Source: Campylobacteraceae bacterium
GTDB taxonomy: Bacteria > Campylobacterota > Campylobacteria > Campylobacterales > Sulfurovaceae
Length of the DNA: 31,688 nt
Assembly (NCBI GenBank): GCA_027063325.1
Contig: JAMOSA010000267.1
Coordinates: forward strand, 1 to 31,688
Direction: 5' to 3'
The notes beneath the pieces were generated by a model. That model was not told where the DNA came from, searched no databases, and saw only the letters and a program-made list of their open reading frames with translations. Shown here piece by piece: positions 1-7,758 of this stretch (position 1 is its first letter; each line of letters starts with the position of its first letter). The position numbers were made by a program, and so were the translations under genes.

Positions 1-2
1 AT

Positions 3-107
3 TATGCCAGTAAATACAAAAGCAGATATACAGATATATATCTAATTGGCATAGAGTTTGATAGCCAGAGTAGAAATATTGCCAATTTTGAGTGGGAGAA
101 GGTGTAG
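3..107 (+). CDS. C-terminal fragment of a probable PD-(D/E)XK nuclease-domain AAA-type protein
   Basis: A frame open from the window edge encodes 34 residues and stops at TAG 105-107. The tail reads IYLIGIEFDSQSRNIANF followed by an EWE motif. This ending resembles the C-terminus of the large bacterial family with an N-terminal AAA ATPase domain and a C-terminal PD-(D/E)XK nuclease-like domain (DUF1703 type), where an 'IGIEFD...RN...EWE' ending is typical. Only the last few percent of the gene is visible, so the assignment rests on that resemblance alone. It converges on trigger factor, with a hairpin between the two. Confidence 0.5.
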   Translation, partial: YASKYKSRYTDIYLIGIEFDSQSRNIANFEWEKV

Positions 108-132
108 AGAAAAGTTTATAGTAATCTTATTC

Positions 133-158
133 AAGTAGAGGAGTTACTCCTCCTACTT
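133..158. terminator. Bidirectional hairpin between the nuclease-like gene and tig
   Basis: AAGTAGAGGAG (133-143) pairs with CTCCTCCTACTT (147-158) around a three-base loop with one bulged base. It lies between two convergent stop codons, as expected of a shared terminator. T runs are short on both sides. Confidence 0.6.
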
Positions 159-165
159 TAATTGT

Positions 166-1470
166 TTATATATCCTTGATTACCTTATCTAGTCCCAAAA
201 GTTTTTCAAACAGTCTATCTTCTATCATACCCATCATAATAGCTGGAAATAGATTATTCTCTTTGTAGTATTTTACCAACTCTTGAGGATCTTGACCACT
301 GATTATTGCTTCATAATATAGTGTCTGCATTACATCATTCTCACTTACACTTACATCCTCTTTTTTGGCTATTGCATCTACTACAAATGTAGCTTTTACA
401 CTCTTTTGGGCTTCATCTCTTACTGACTCTCTAAGCTCTTTTATCTTCTCTTCATTACCTTTTAACTCTTCAAGTTCCTCTTTGGACAGAGTATGGGCTT
501 TTTGGTTTGCTAGATTGTCTATCTCTTGTTCTACTATATTTTCTGGTAAATCAAATTCAAACTTTTCAACCAAAGCTTCCAATAGTTTTGGCTTTAATTC
601 ATCTTGATACATTTTACGAAGTTTTTCAAGAGTTATCTCTTTGATTACATCTTTTTTGAGATCTTCAAGAGTTGCATCATCTTTTTTAAGAATCTTTTTG
701 GCCAATTCATCATCGATAGAGGGAATCTCTTTTGTCTTTATGTCATGCAAAGTTATATCAAACTCTACCTCTTTTCCTTTTAACTCTTCTGAATGATAAT
801 CATCTGGAAACTTTACAGTAATTTTTTTGTTTTCACCCTTTTTCATACCAACCATTTGCTCTTCAAAACCAGGGATAAACTGATTTGAACCAATCTCAAG
901 TTCATAATTTTCAGCTTTACCACCCTCAAAAGGTTCACCGTTTAAATACCCTGTAAAGTCAAATATAGCTATATCACCATTTTGTAACTCTCTATCTTCT
1001 GTAATGCTGATTGGTTTGCTGTTTTGCTCTGCCAATTTTTGAAGTCTCTCATTTATTTCATCTTCAGTTACTTCTGGTACTTCATAAGATGGTACAACAT
1101 CTTCATAACCTTTTGCATCAAATTTTGGATTTAGTGATACCAAAATCTCTACTTCTATTTTGTCATCTTGTTTTTCATATTTTTTGAAGATAATATCACC
1201 TATTACATCAGTTTGGCTTATACCAAGCTCTTTGTATGCTTCATCTATAGCTTTTCTTACGAGTTCAGCTTCAGCATCCTGTTCAAGCTTTTTGCCATAA
1301 AGTTTTTTTACTACTATAGCTGGTACTTTACCCTTACGAAAACCATCTACTTTTATCTCTTTTCCTGTCTTTTTGGCAAGTTCATCCACTTTTGAATTGA
1401 GTTCATCTTTGCTGAATTCAGCTTTGATGGTAGCATTGGCACTGTTTTTCTTTTCTGTATTAATCTGCAC
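166..1470 (-). CDS. tig: Trigger factor, ribosome-associated chaperone
   Basis: This 434-residue protein has the three-part trigger factor layout. The N-terminal ribosome-docking domain carries the signature GFRKGKVP at residues 43-50. An FKBP-type peptidyl-prolyl isomerase domain spans roughly residues 160-245, and a long helical chaperone domain completes the protein. It docks on ribosomal protein L23 at the exit tunnel and shields nascent chains. Length is normal for the family. The start is GTG at 1470, preceded by AAGGA at a suitable distance. It is divergent from folE across a 199-base gap. In some epsilonproteobacteria tig sits with clpP and def; neither is visible here. Confidence 0.97.
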   Translation of the reverse strand: MQINTEKKNSANATIKAEFSKDELNSKVDELAKKTGKEIKVDGFRKGKVPAIVVKKLYGKKLEQDAEAELVRKAIDEAYKELGISQTDVIGDIIFKKYEKQDDKIEVEILVSLNPKFDAKGYEDVVPSYEVPEVTEDEINERLQKLAEQNSKPISITEDRELQNGDIAIFDFTGYLNGEPFEGGKAENYELEIGSNQFIPGFEEQMVGMKKGENKKITVKFPDDYHSEELKGKEVEFDITLHDIKTKEIPSIDDELAKKILKKDDATLEDLKKDVIKEITLEKLRKMYQDELKPKLLEALVEKFEFDLPENIVEQEIDNLANQKAHTLSKEELEELKGNEEKIKELRESVRDEAQKSVKATFVVDAIAKKEDVSVSENDVMQTLYYEAIISGQDPQELVKYYKENNLFPAIMMGMIEDRLFEKLLGLDKVIKDI

Positions 1471-1616
1471 GATTTAATTCCTTTGTATAAAATAATTGGA
1501 GTGATTTTACCAAAAAGTAGCTAAATGACTGCATTATATATCAAACATAACGATATTTTGGTAGTTTCAAAGAGCTTGTTTGGATAGAGAAGATATGGTT
1601 AATGACAATATCAGAG

Positions 1617-1639
1617 TTTTGGTGTTATCATAACCAAAA
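1617..1639. promoter_or_regulatory. Imperfect inverted repeat upstream of folE
   Basis: TTTTGG (1617-1622) and TTAT (1625-1628) mirror ATAA (1630-1633) and CCAAAA (1634-1639) about C1629, with a two-base asymmetry. It lies 30 bases before the folE start in the tig/folE divergent gap. It could be an operator or a leader hairpin; no known regulator site is recognised. Confidence 0.3.
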
Positions 1640-1669
1640 ATCAATACAAACATAAAGAAAGTAGTAATT

Positions 1670-2254
1670 ATGTCTGAAAACAATGAACAAACAATAGCCA
1701 AAGCGGTAGAGACTATACTTTATGCTCTTGGTGAAGATCCAAAAAGAGATGGATTACTTAAGACTCCAAACAGAGTTGCAAAGGCTTTGCAATTTTTGAC
1801 TCAGGGGTATCACCAAAACCCAAAAGAGATATTAACTCAGGCTATGTTTGATACAAGCAATGATGAGATGGTACTTGTAAGGGATATAGAGTTTTACTCT
1901 ATGTGTGAGCATCATATGCTTCCAATAATAGGCAGAGCACATGTAGCATATATACCAAATGGCAAAGTTGTAGGATTATCCAAAATCCCAAGAGTAGTAA
2001 ATCTGTATGCAAGAAGACTCCAAATTCAAGAGCAGATGACAGAGCAAATAGCAGATGCTATCAGTGAAACCATCAATCCAAAAGGTGTAGCAGTAGTTTT
2101 ACATGCTAGGCATATGTGTATGGAGATGAGAGGAGTAGAGAAGATCAACTCTACTACCGTAACTTCTGCTCTTAGAGGATTATTCAAAAGTGATATTCGT
2201 ACCAGAAATGAGTTTTATGATCTAATCAACTCTCATACTCCATCAAACTTTTAA
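1670..2254 (+). CDS. folE: GTP cyclohydrolase I
   Basis: The enzyme converts GTP to 7,8-dihydroneopterin triphosphate, the first step to tetrahydrofolate and a precursor for queuosine-type bases. The 194-residue length matches the type IA family. Zinc ligands are visible as C79 and H82 in the SMCEHHMLP motif and C150 in ARHMCMEMRG. The conserved block around GLSKIPRVVNLYARRLQ (102-118) is intact. All residues expected for activity appear present, so this is a classic zinc-dependent FolE rather than FolE2. The downstream ComM-family gene starts 10 bases after the stop, suggesting co-transcription. Confidence 0.97.
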   Translation: MSENNEQTIAKAVETILYALGEDPKRDGLLKTPNRVAKALQFLTQGYHQNPKEILTQAMFDTSNDEMVLVRDIEFYSMCEHHMLPIIGRAHVAYIPNGKVVGLSKIPRVVNLYARRLQIQEQMTEQIADAISETINPKGVAVVLHARHMCMEMRGVEKINSTTVTSALRGLFKSDIRTRNEFYDLINSHTPSNF

Positions 2255-2264
2255 GGAAAGATTT

Positions 2265-3815
2265 ATGGAGGATTTGCCAATTGAAAGTGGTGAAGAGTCT
2301 GTAAATATAAACAGATTAAAGAGTGCAACATTAGATGGTACTATAGCAAAAGTTGTAGAGGTTGAAGCTACATTTACCAAAGGTTTGCCAGGATTTAGTG
2401 TGGTTGGATTGGCTGGAAGTGATATTCAAGAGGCAAAAGAGAGAGTAAAAGCATCACTTTTGACAAATGGTTTTGTATTTCCACCACTCAAAATCACTAT
2501 AAATCTATCTCCTAGTGATATTAAAAAGAGTGGTACACATTTGGATTTGCCCATAGCTTTGTTGATAGCTTTAAATGATAATGAGATCAAAAAAGAGGGT
2601 GTATATATATTTGGAGAGTTGGGATTAGATGGCAGAGTCAAATCAAGTACCATGATATTTCCTTTGGTTCTTTCACTCAAAGAGCAAAATCTTATAGATA
2701 AAGCTATAGTGCCAAAAGAGGCTATGGAGTATCTCTCTCATATACCACAAATTGAATTTATACCCGTCTCTTCTATTACTGAAGCTATTTTAGCACTCCA
2801 AAGCAAGAGTGAGGCAAAAGAGAAAAATATATATACATACAGTCAAAAGAGTATAGATATAAAAGGTATCAAATACTATTACACAGAAGATTACAAAGAG
2901 GATTTCTTTGATGTAAAGGGTCAAGAGATTGCAAAAAGAGGAGCTTTGATTGCAAGTGCAGGATTACACAATCTATTAATGGAGGGTAGTCCTGGATGTG
3001 GCAAGAGTATGATAGCAAAAAGATTGGGATATATCTTGCCACCTCTAAAAGAGAGTGAAATATTATCTATTGCAAAGCATCAGTTTTTAGATGGTCAAAT
3101 ACCATCTTTTAAACCCTTAAGACCTATACGCTCTCCTCACCATACAGCTACAAGTGCTTCAATATTTGGTGGAGGTTCACACAGTGCAAGAATAGGAGAG
3201 ATTGCATTAGCTCACAAAGGGGTACTCTTTTTTGATGAATTGCCACACTTTAATAAAAATATATTAGAAGCCCTCAGAGAGCCTATGCAAGATAGGAGAG
3301 TAAATATAGCAAGAGTAAACAATAAAATATCATATGAAGCTGATTTTATGTTTGTATCTGCTATGAATCCATGTCCTTGTGGTAATTTATTGTCAAAAAC
3401 TAAAGAGTGCAGATGCAAAGAATCTGAGATCAAAAGATATAGAAACAGACTCTCAGATCCCTTTTTGGATAGAATAGATATATTTGTAACAATGCAAGAG
3501 GTTGATAGCCAAGATAGAGGTTCTGTTACATCAAAACAGATGCACCATGAAGTTTTAAAAGCATTTGTAATGCAAAAAAATAGAGGACAAGACTCTCTAA
3601 ATGGCAAACTAAAAGATAGTGAAATAGATATATATTGTACTTTTGAAAATAAAGCACTTGAGATACTAAATAGAGCAGTTGAGAGGTTTGGATTATCACA
3701 CCGTTCAATAGTTAGTATCAAAAAAGTATCAAGAACCATAGCAGATCTTGATAGTAGTAACCTGATACAAAAAAAGCATATATTAGAAGCACTCAGTTAC
3801 AGACGCAGAAAGTAG
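2265..3815 (+). CDS. comM: ComM/YifB-family Mg-chelatase-like AAA+ ATPase
   Basis: This 516-residue protein matches the ComM/YifB family. An N-terminal Lon-substrate-like domain (about 20-180) contains KGLPGFSVVGL. A Mg-chelatase-type AAA+ module follows, with Walker A GSPGCGKS at 241-248 and Walker B around VLFFDEL at 320-326. A cysteine cluster (C370, C372, C382, C384) follows NPCPCG and may bind a metal. ComM of naturally transformable bacteria is a hexameric helicase promoting branch migration during recombination of incoming DNA. The start at 2265 has AAGGAAAG upstream but gives about 17 residues before the usual family start, so the N-terminus may be overlong or lineage-specific. Confidence 0.93.
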   Translation: MEDLPIESGEESVNINRLKSATLDGTIAKVVEVEATFTKGLPGFSVVGLAGSDIQEAKERVKASLLTNGFVFPPLKITINLSPSDIKKSGTHLDLPIALLIALNDNEIKKEGVYIFGELGLDGRVKSSTMIFPLVLSLKEQNLIDKAIVPKEAMEYLSHIPQIEFIPVSSITEAILALQSKSEAKEKNIYTYSQKSIDIKGIKYYYTEDYKEDFFDVKGQEIAKRGALIASAGLHNLLMEGSPGCGKSMIAKRLGYILPPLKESEILSIAKHQFLDGQIPSFKPLRPIRSPHHTATSASIFGGGSHSARIGEIALAHKGVLFFDELPHFNKNILEALREPMQDRRVNIARVNNKISYEADFMFVSAMNPCPCGNLLSKTKECRCKESEIKRYRNRLSDPFLDRIDIFVTMQEVDSQDRGSVTSKQMHHEVLKAFVMQKNRGQDSLNGKLKDSEIDIYCTFENKALEILNRAVERFGLSHRSIVSIKKVSRTIADLDSSNLIQKKHILEALSYRRRK

Positions 3816-4067
3816 CTATAGAGTGCAACCACCATTTATACTGAAGCTATTCTCATAACCGCAGTTTGTGCAGTAGAATGTAACCAGTTTTGGTCCGCAA
3901 CCCCCTCCTCTTTGATCACTTATTACAATACTTTTTTGTTTGCATGAGGGGCAAATGCCACTTTGAATACTCTTTAGATGCTCATTTTTCTCTTTGAGAT
4001 AGTATATGGTTGCACTTATAATCCCAACTCCTACAATCAATAAAAATAGAAGCAGATATATATCGAT
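3816..4067 (-). CDS. Small membrane-anchored zinc-ribbon protein, start uncertain
   Basis: I do not recognise a named family. The C-terminal half carries CPSC and, after a glycine-rich stretch, CTNC, making a four-cysteine zinc-ribbon-like module. The N-terminal half is a hydrophobic segment likely to be one membrane helix. The first conventional start is TTG at 4040 (74 residues), but it sits inside the hydrophobic helix and has no Shine-Dalgarno site. The reading frame stays open to a TAA at 4092-4094. A strong AAGGGGGA (4079-4072) lies at correct spacing for a non-standard ATC start at 4067-4065 or ATA at 4061. The call given here assumes the longer form. The stop directly abuts the comM stop (convergent). 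Confidence 0.5.
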   Translation of the reverse strand: MDIYLLLFLLIVGVGIISATIYYLKEKNEHLKSIQSGICPSCKQKSIVISDQRGGGCGPKLVTFYCTNCGYENSFSINGGCTL

Positions 4068-4090
4068 AGTATCCCCCTTTGAATTGTTTT

Positions 4091-4114
4091 GTTAAATTAT
4101 ATCCAATATTTAAC
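4091..4114. promoter_or_regulatory. Inverted repeat in a divergent intergenic region
   Basis: GTTAAAT (4091-4097) mirrors ATTTAAC (4108-4114), and the match extends inward with one bulged base. It lies between the divergent zinc-ribbon gene and the gene at 4149. Its position fits an operator serving both, but the AT-richness makes chance plausible. Confidence 0.3.
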
Positions 4115-4135
4115 AGTAGTTTATTTTTATATTGA

Positions 4136-4141
4136 TACAAT
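4136..4141 (+). promoter_or_regulatory. Candidate -10 box (TACAAT) just before the 4149 gene
   Basis: GATACAAT ends eight bases before the ATG at 4149, so transcription would begin at or next to the start codon. No Shine-Dalgarno motif lies between. This points to a possible leaderless message. Confidence 0.35.
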
Positions 4142-4148
4142 AGCTTTT

Positions 4149-4646
4149 ATGAAAAATAACAATATTCAAAATACTTTAGATGCACTGTTAAATTCATTGC
4201 AACCATATCCAAATATGCGTTTTTTACTCTTTACATCCAAATGGGAAGAAGCTGAAGAGACACTATCAAACTTTTGTGCATTAAATGGTCATGAAATACA
4301 GCTATATATGATGGGTGATAGATTTGATATAGATAAAGATACAAATCATTATATCAAAATCAAACCATACAAAAAGGGGCAACCTAGATACAATCTGCAT
4401 GGTAGATTGTATGATTATGTATTTATTTTTGACAAAATAGAAGAGGATGACATATTCAAAAGACTCTACTCCTCTATTGCAAATGGAGGAAGAGTTTATA
4501 TATTGATGCAAAAAGATGAATACAGATTGAAATATAGCCTCCAAGAGATAATGAGTGAGGCAAACTATTTGTCATTTTCAGATATAGAGATAGATAAAAA
4601 TAGTATATTTTTCAGTGCCAAAAAGATGCATGGCTGGGGAGGGTAG
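4149..4646 (+). CDS. Unrecognised conserved-looking protein, possible methyltransferase-like fold
   Basis: The 165-residue product is soluble, with no signal peptide or membrane segment. A central YDYVFIFDKI strand, the loop NGGRVYILMQ and the ending KKMHGWGG resemble the C-terminal half of a Rossmann-like methyltransferase. The glycine-rich SAM-binding motif I is not present, so the activity is not assigned. The open frame extends upstream to a TTG at 4089, but the ATG at 4149 is preferred: the upstream residues look unlike the rest and overlap the promoter. There is no ribosome binding site before either start. It converges on the anion transporter gene with only 20 bases between the stops. 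Confidence 0.6.
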   Translation: MKNNNIQNTLDALLNSLQPYPNMRFLLFTSKWEEAEETLSNFCALNGHEIQLYMMGDRFDIDKDTNHYIKIKPYKKGQPRYNLHGRLYDYVFIFDKIEEDDIFKRLYSSIANGGRVYILMQKDEYRLKYSLQEIMSEANYLSFSDIEIDKNSIFFSAKKMHGWGG

Positions 4647-4661
4647 GCAACCAAAGTTGCC
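4646..4661. terminator. Hairpin between convergent genes
   Basis: GGCAAC (4646-4651) pairs with GTTGCC (4656-4661) around the loop CAAA. It lies in the 20-base gap between two convergent stops. It lacks a T run on both strands, so it may be a weak or factor-assisted terminator. Confidence 0.5.
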
Positions 4662-4666
4662 AAAGC

Positions 4667-6076
4667 CTATATCACCAACATAATCCATGCGGTTCCTATT
4701 GTCATAAATATCAGAGTATTTACAAGTGTGACAATACCACCTATTTTGTATATCTCTCCAGCTTCCAAGTAACCACTACCTACATATATAACATTTGCCG
4801 AAGATCCCTGAGGAGTAATTACAGCATTGAAGTTTGTAGCAAACAGAAGCATCAGTGCCATTAGATTTGGATCAACCCCGGCTTTTACAGCAACACCCAG
4901 ATATACAGAAAACAGAGCCAACATTTGGGCAGTTTGTGATACAAAGAAGTAATGAATAAGTACATAACTAAGAATCAAAACTATATAAACAACTGATGGA
5001 CTAAATCCAGATACCGCAGTAGATATATGCTCACCAAGCCAATCCATAAAACCAAAGTTTTTGAGATTTGTACTCATTGCATAGAGTATAGAAAACCATA
5101 CCAGAGTCTCCAATGCACTACCCTCTTTGTGTATATCAGTAACTGTAACGATTTTGGCTATCATCAAGATACCAAGTCCCAAAAATGCAATAGCTGTTTT
5201 ATCAAGACCTATATGGCTGGATAGTCCCCACAATATTACCATACCTATAAATACACTTGCCATTATCCATTCACTTTGACTCATAGGACCCATCTCATCT
5301 AAAGCCTCTTGGGCAATTTTTGGAGCATCTGGAGTCTTTTTCATCTCTGGTGGAAATACTTTGTATATAACCCAAGGAACCAAAAAAAACAGTATGACTA
5401 CAGGTACACTGGCTGCTAAGGCCCATGATGAGTATGTAATATTTACTCCAAACTCTTTTGCCATCTTGGCTCCTGCTGGATTGGCTGCCATTGCAGTAAG
5501 CCAGAGTGTAGAAGAGAGTGTAATACCAGCCATTGATGTCATCATCAAAAATGAACCAAGTCTCTTTCTTGTACCATCATCTGCTTTTGAGCCACTGTCA
5601 ACTGCCAGTGAATTTACTATAGGATAGAGTACTCCAGAACGGGCTGTATTGCTTGGAAATGCAGGAGCTATCAGCATATCAGCAGCTATTACAGAGTAAC
5701 CAAGTCTCAGGCTCGATTTTCCAAATTTGCGAATAATCAAAAATGCTACTCTTTTGCCAAGTCCAGACTTTATAACACCTCTGGCAATTAAAAATGCTAC
5801 TATAATTAACAGTATGAAATCTTCTGAAAATCCGGCATAAGCCTCTTTTGTCTTTAGTGTACCACTCAGTACAGCAACAGCAACAGCCAAAATCGAAGAT
5901 ACAAATATGGGCATTGCTTTTACAATTACAGCTACAATTGTAGTTATAAATATGGCAAACAGATGCCATGCTTTATCCTCCATACCAGAAGGTGTTGGAA
6001 CAAACCACAATATAACACCAAACAAAAATACAGCAAGTTGTAAATATCTTGTTTTTGTCAAATTTTCAGATGACAT
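4667..6076 (-). CDS. DASS-family (SLC13/CitT-like) divalent anion transporter
   Basis: The 469-residue inner-membrane protein has about twelve hydrophobic segments. The DASS substrate/cation signature SNT occurs at 142-144 in FPSNTARSG, a form typical of the CitT/TtdT/YbhI branch. The second repeat carries a matching loop TPQGSSANVIYVGSGY at 421-436. Family members move dicarboxylates, citrate or related divalent anions by sodium symport or exchange. The substrate cannot be read from the sequence. The start ATG at 6076 has AAGGA upstream. It appears to be a single-gene unit, divergent from the carbon-nitrogen hydrolase gene. Confidence 0.9.
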   Translation of the reverse strand: MSSENLTKTRYLQLAVFLFGVILWFVPTPSGMEDKAWHLFAIFITTIVAVIVKAMPIFVSSILAVAVAVLSGTLKTKEAYAGFSEDFILLIIVAFLIARGVIKSGLGKRVAFLIIRKFGKSSLRLGYSVIAADMLIAPAFPSNTARSGVLYPIVNSLAVDSGSKADDGTRKRLGSFLMMTSMAGITLSSTLWLTAMAANPAGAKMAKEFGVNITYSSWALAASVPVVILFFLVPWVIYKVFPPEMKKTPDAPKIAQEALDEMGPMSQSEWIMASVFIGMVILWGLSSHIGLDKTAIAFLGLGILMIAKIVTVTDIHKEGSALETLVWFSILYAMSTNLKNFGFMDWLGEHISTAVSGFSPSVVYIVLILSYVLIHYFFVSQTAQMLALFSVYLGVAVKAGVDPNLMALMLLFATNFNAVITPQGSSANVIYVGSGYLEAGEIYKIGGIVTLVNTLIFMTIGTAWIMLVI

Positions 6077-6197
6077 AAGAGGTCCTTTTTAGATGTTTTG
6101 GTATTAAAATCGAACTATTCTATTCCAAAGTATAGTATTTATGATATAAAGTTTAGGATAAAATAGAGATATATTCATTATTTGGTGAGGTATAAGT

Positions 6198-6920
6198 ATG
6201 AAAAGAGTGGTTAAGACTTCTATATTACAACTAAAAAACAGAACTCCATATATGAGAAATCTGGATAGAATCTTTAAATATTTAGATAGTTTAAAAGATA
6301 GAGATTTGATTGTAGCTCCTGAGGTCTGTTTGACAGATTATGATTATGAAAATCTTGAAGAGGCTGTCAAGTTTGGAGAGTATGCTACCAAAGAGTTAAT
6401 TCAAAGAGTAGATAATCAAATATTGGTATTTACAAGATTAATAAAAAGAGATGATGGATACTATAATGAAGCAGTAGTTTTTAATAATAACAAAATTATA
6501 CATAAACAAGCCAAACATAAATTATTTTTATTAGGAGAAGAGGATAAGTATTTAAAGTCTGGAAGTATAGAAGAGATAATCCCATTTGAGATAGATGGTG
6601 TTAAATATGGTATTTTGATATGCTTTGAACTCAGATACAAAGAGCTTTGGCAAAGGCTAGAGGGGTGTGATATTATACTGCTTCCATCACAGTGGGGATT
6701 ACCACGCAAAAGACACCTTGAGATATTATCCTCTGCACTTGGAGTTATGAATCAATGTTTTGTTGTTGTTGCAAATAGTTCAAAAGAGGATATGGCATCT
6801 TCTAGTGGTATATATTCACCCAATGGAGGGGTAATAAGAGAGGATATGACAGAGTTGATAGAGTTTGATATAGAACTCTCTTTGGTTCGTAAAATTCGCA
6901 GATATATCAAAATGAGATAA
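6198..6920 (+). CDS. Carbon-nitrogen hydrolase (nitrilase superfamily)
   Basis: The catalytic triad of the superfamily is visible: E42 in VAPEV, K106 in the AKHKLF motif, and nucleophile C142 in ILICFELRY. The 240-residue length is on the short side but complete. Such enzymes hydrolyse amide or nitrile C-N bonds in small metabolites; nearest roles are omega-amidase or N-carbamoyl hydrolase types, but the substrate is not evident. A GGTGAGG ribosome site precedes the ATG. Pcm follows 103 bases downstream. Pairing of a nitrilase-family gene with pcm is something I recall from epsilonproteobacterial genomes. Confidence 0.88.
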   Translation: MKRVVKTSILQLKNRTPYMRNLDRIFKYLDSLKDRDLIVAPEVCLTDYDYENLEEAVKFGEYATKELIQRVDNQILVFTRLIKRDDGYYNEAVVFNNNKIIHKQAKHKLFLLGEEDKYLKSGSIEEIIPFEIDGVKYGILICFELRYKELWQRLEGCDIILLPSQWGLPRKRHLEILSSALGVMNQCFVVVANSSKEDMASSSGIYSPNGGVIREDMTELIEFDIELSLVRKIRRYIKMR

Positions 6921-7023
6921 GATTATTTGTAACTTTAATAATAGTATGTGTATTAACAAAGGCTAATTTTTGGTGAATTTTGTTAAAATTATTCTATTAA
7001 TTAATATGAAATAGGGATTAGCA

Positions 7024-7656
7024 ATGGTGAGTCATATCCGTTTAGAAGAGATGGTTGATAGGATAGAAGAGATATTCCCACTGCGTCCATTTGAGAGGGA
7101 GGCATTTTTAAGAGTTGACAGAGAGTTTTTTGTGCCATCTGGATTTGGACACTTGTCATACAAGCTTGATGCATTGCCAATGATAGCCGAACAGTGGATA
7201 TCATCGCCATTAACAGTAGCAAAGATGACACACTACTTAGATTTGGAGGGAGCAGACAGCGTATTGGAGATTGGTTGTGGTAGTGGTTATCAAGCTGCAA
7301 TATTAGCTCAAATAGTAAGAAGAGTATTTACCATAGAGAGGATTGAACCAATACTTAGAGAAGCTAGAGAGAGATTTAGAAGCCTGGGTATTACAAATAT
7401 ATCTACAAGATATGATGATGGTCAAAGGGGTTGGAGGGAATTTGCTCCATATGATAGAATATTACTATCTGCTACAGCTGATACAATACCACCAAGATTA
7501 TTTGAACAATTAGATTATGATGGCATACTATTAGCACCTATAAATAATGGAGATGAACATATTATTACGAAGTTTACTAAAACACACAGAGGTATAATAT
7601 CAGAATCACTTGAAGCATGTCTTTTTGTACCTATAGTAGATGGAACCAAAAGATAA
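7024..7656 (+). CDS. pcm: Protein-L-isoaspartate O-methyltransferase
   Basis: The enzyme methylates isoaspartyl residues in damaged proteins using S-adenosylmethionine, starting their repair. The 210-residue product has the SAM-binding motif I LEIGCGSGYQ at 81-90. The family substrate-side block is recognisable as SSPLTVAKMT (60-69). Motif I is followed by the expected acidic strand VFTIERIEP. It is cytoplasmic, with no signal peptide. It lies on the same strand as the upstream C-N hydrolase, but the 103-base gap leaves room for its own promoter. Confidence 0.94.
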   Translation: MVSHIRLEEMVDRIEEIFPLRPFEREAFLRVDREFFVPSGFGHLSYKLDALPMIAEQWISSPLTVAKMTHYLDLEGADSVLEIGCGSGYQAAILAQIVRRVFTIERIEPILREARERFRSLGITNISTRYDDGQRGWREFAPYDRILLSATADTIPPRLFEQLDYDGILLAPINNGDEHIITKFTKTHRGIISESLEACLFVPIVDGTKR

Positions 7657-7707
7657 AAAGAGTCAATAATCCTCTCTCCCCTTTTTTGGGTTATAATAAT
7701 ACTTTGT

Positions 7708-7713
7708 TATAAT
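7708..7713 (+). promoter_or_regulatory. Candidate -10 box upstream of the GTPase gene
   Basis: A perfect TATAAT lies 45 bases before the GTPase start in an AT-rich 102-base gap; a second TATAAT occurs at 7692-7697. It would drive the GTPase/PP2C pair. No clear -35 is visible, as is common in this phylum. Confidence 0.5.
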
Positions 7714-7758
7714 ATCTTACTATCATAAACTTTTATAAAGATACAATTAAGGATATAC

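Noticed and set aside
1471..1669. Riboswitch (preQ1 or THF type) before folE
   Set aside because: Only one imperfect dyad is present; no conserved aptamer sequence is recognisable.
3212..3739. 175-residue minus-strand open frame inside comM
   Set aside because: It is antisense to the conserved AAA+ core of the ComM protein and has no support as a gene.
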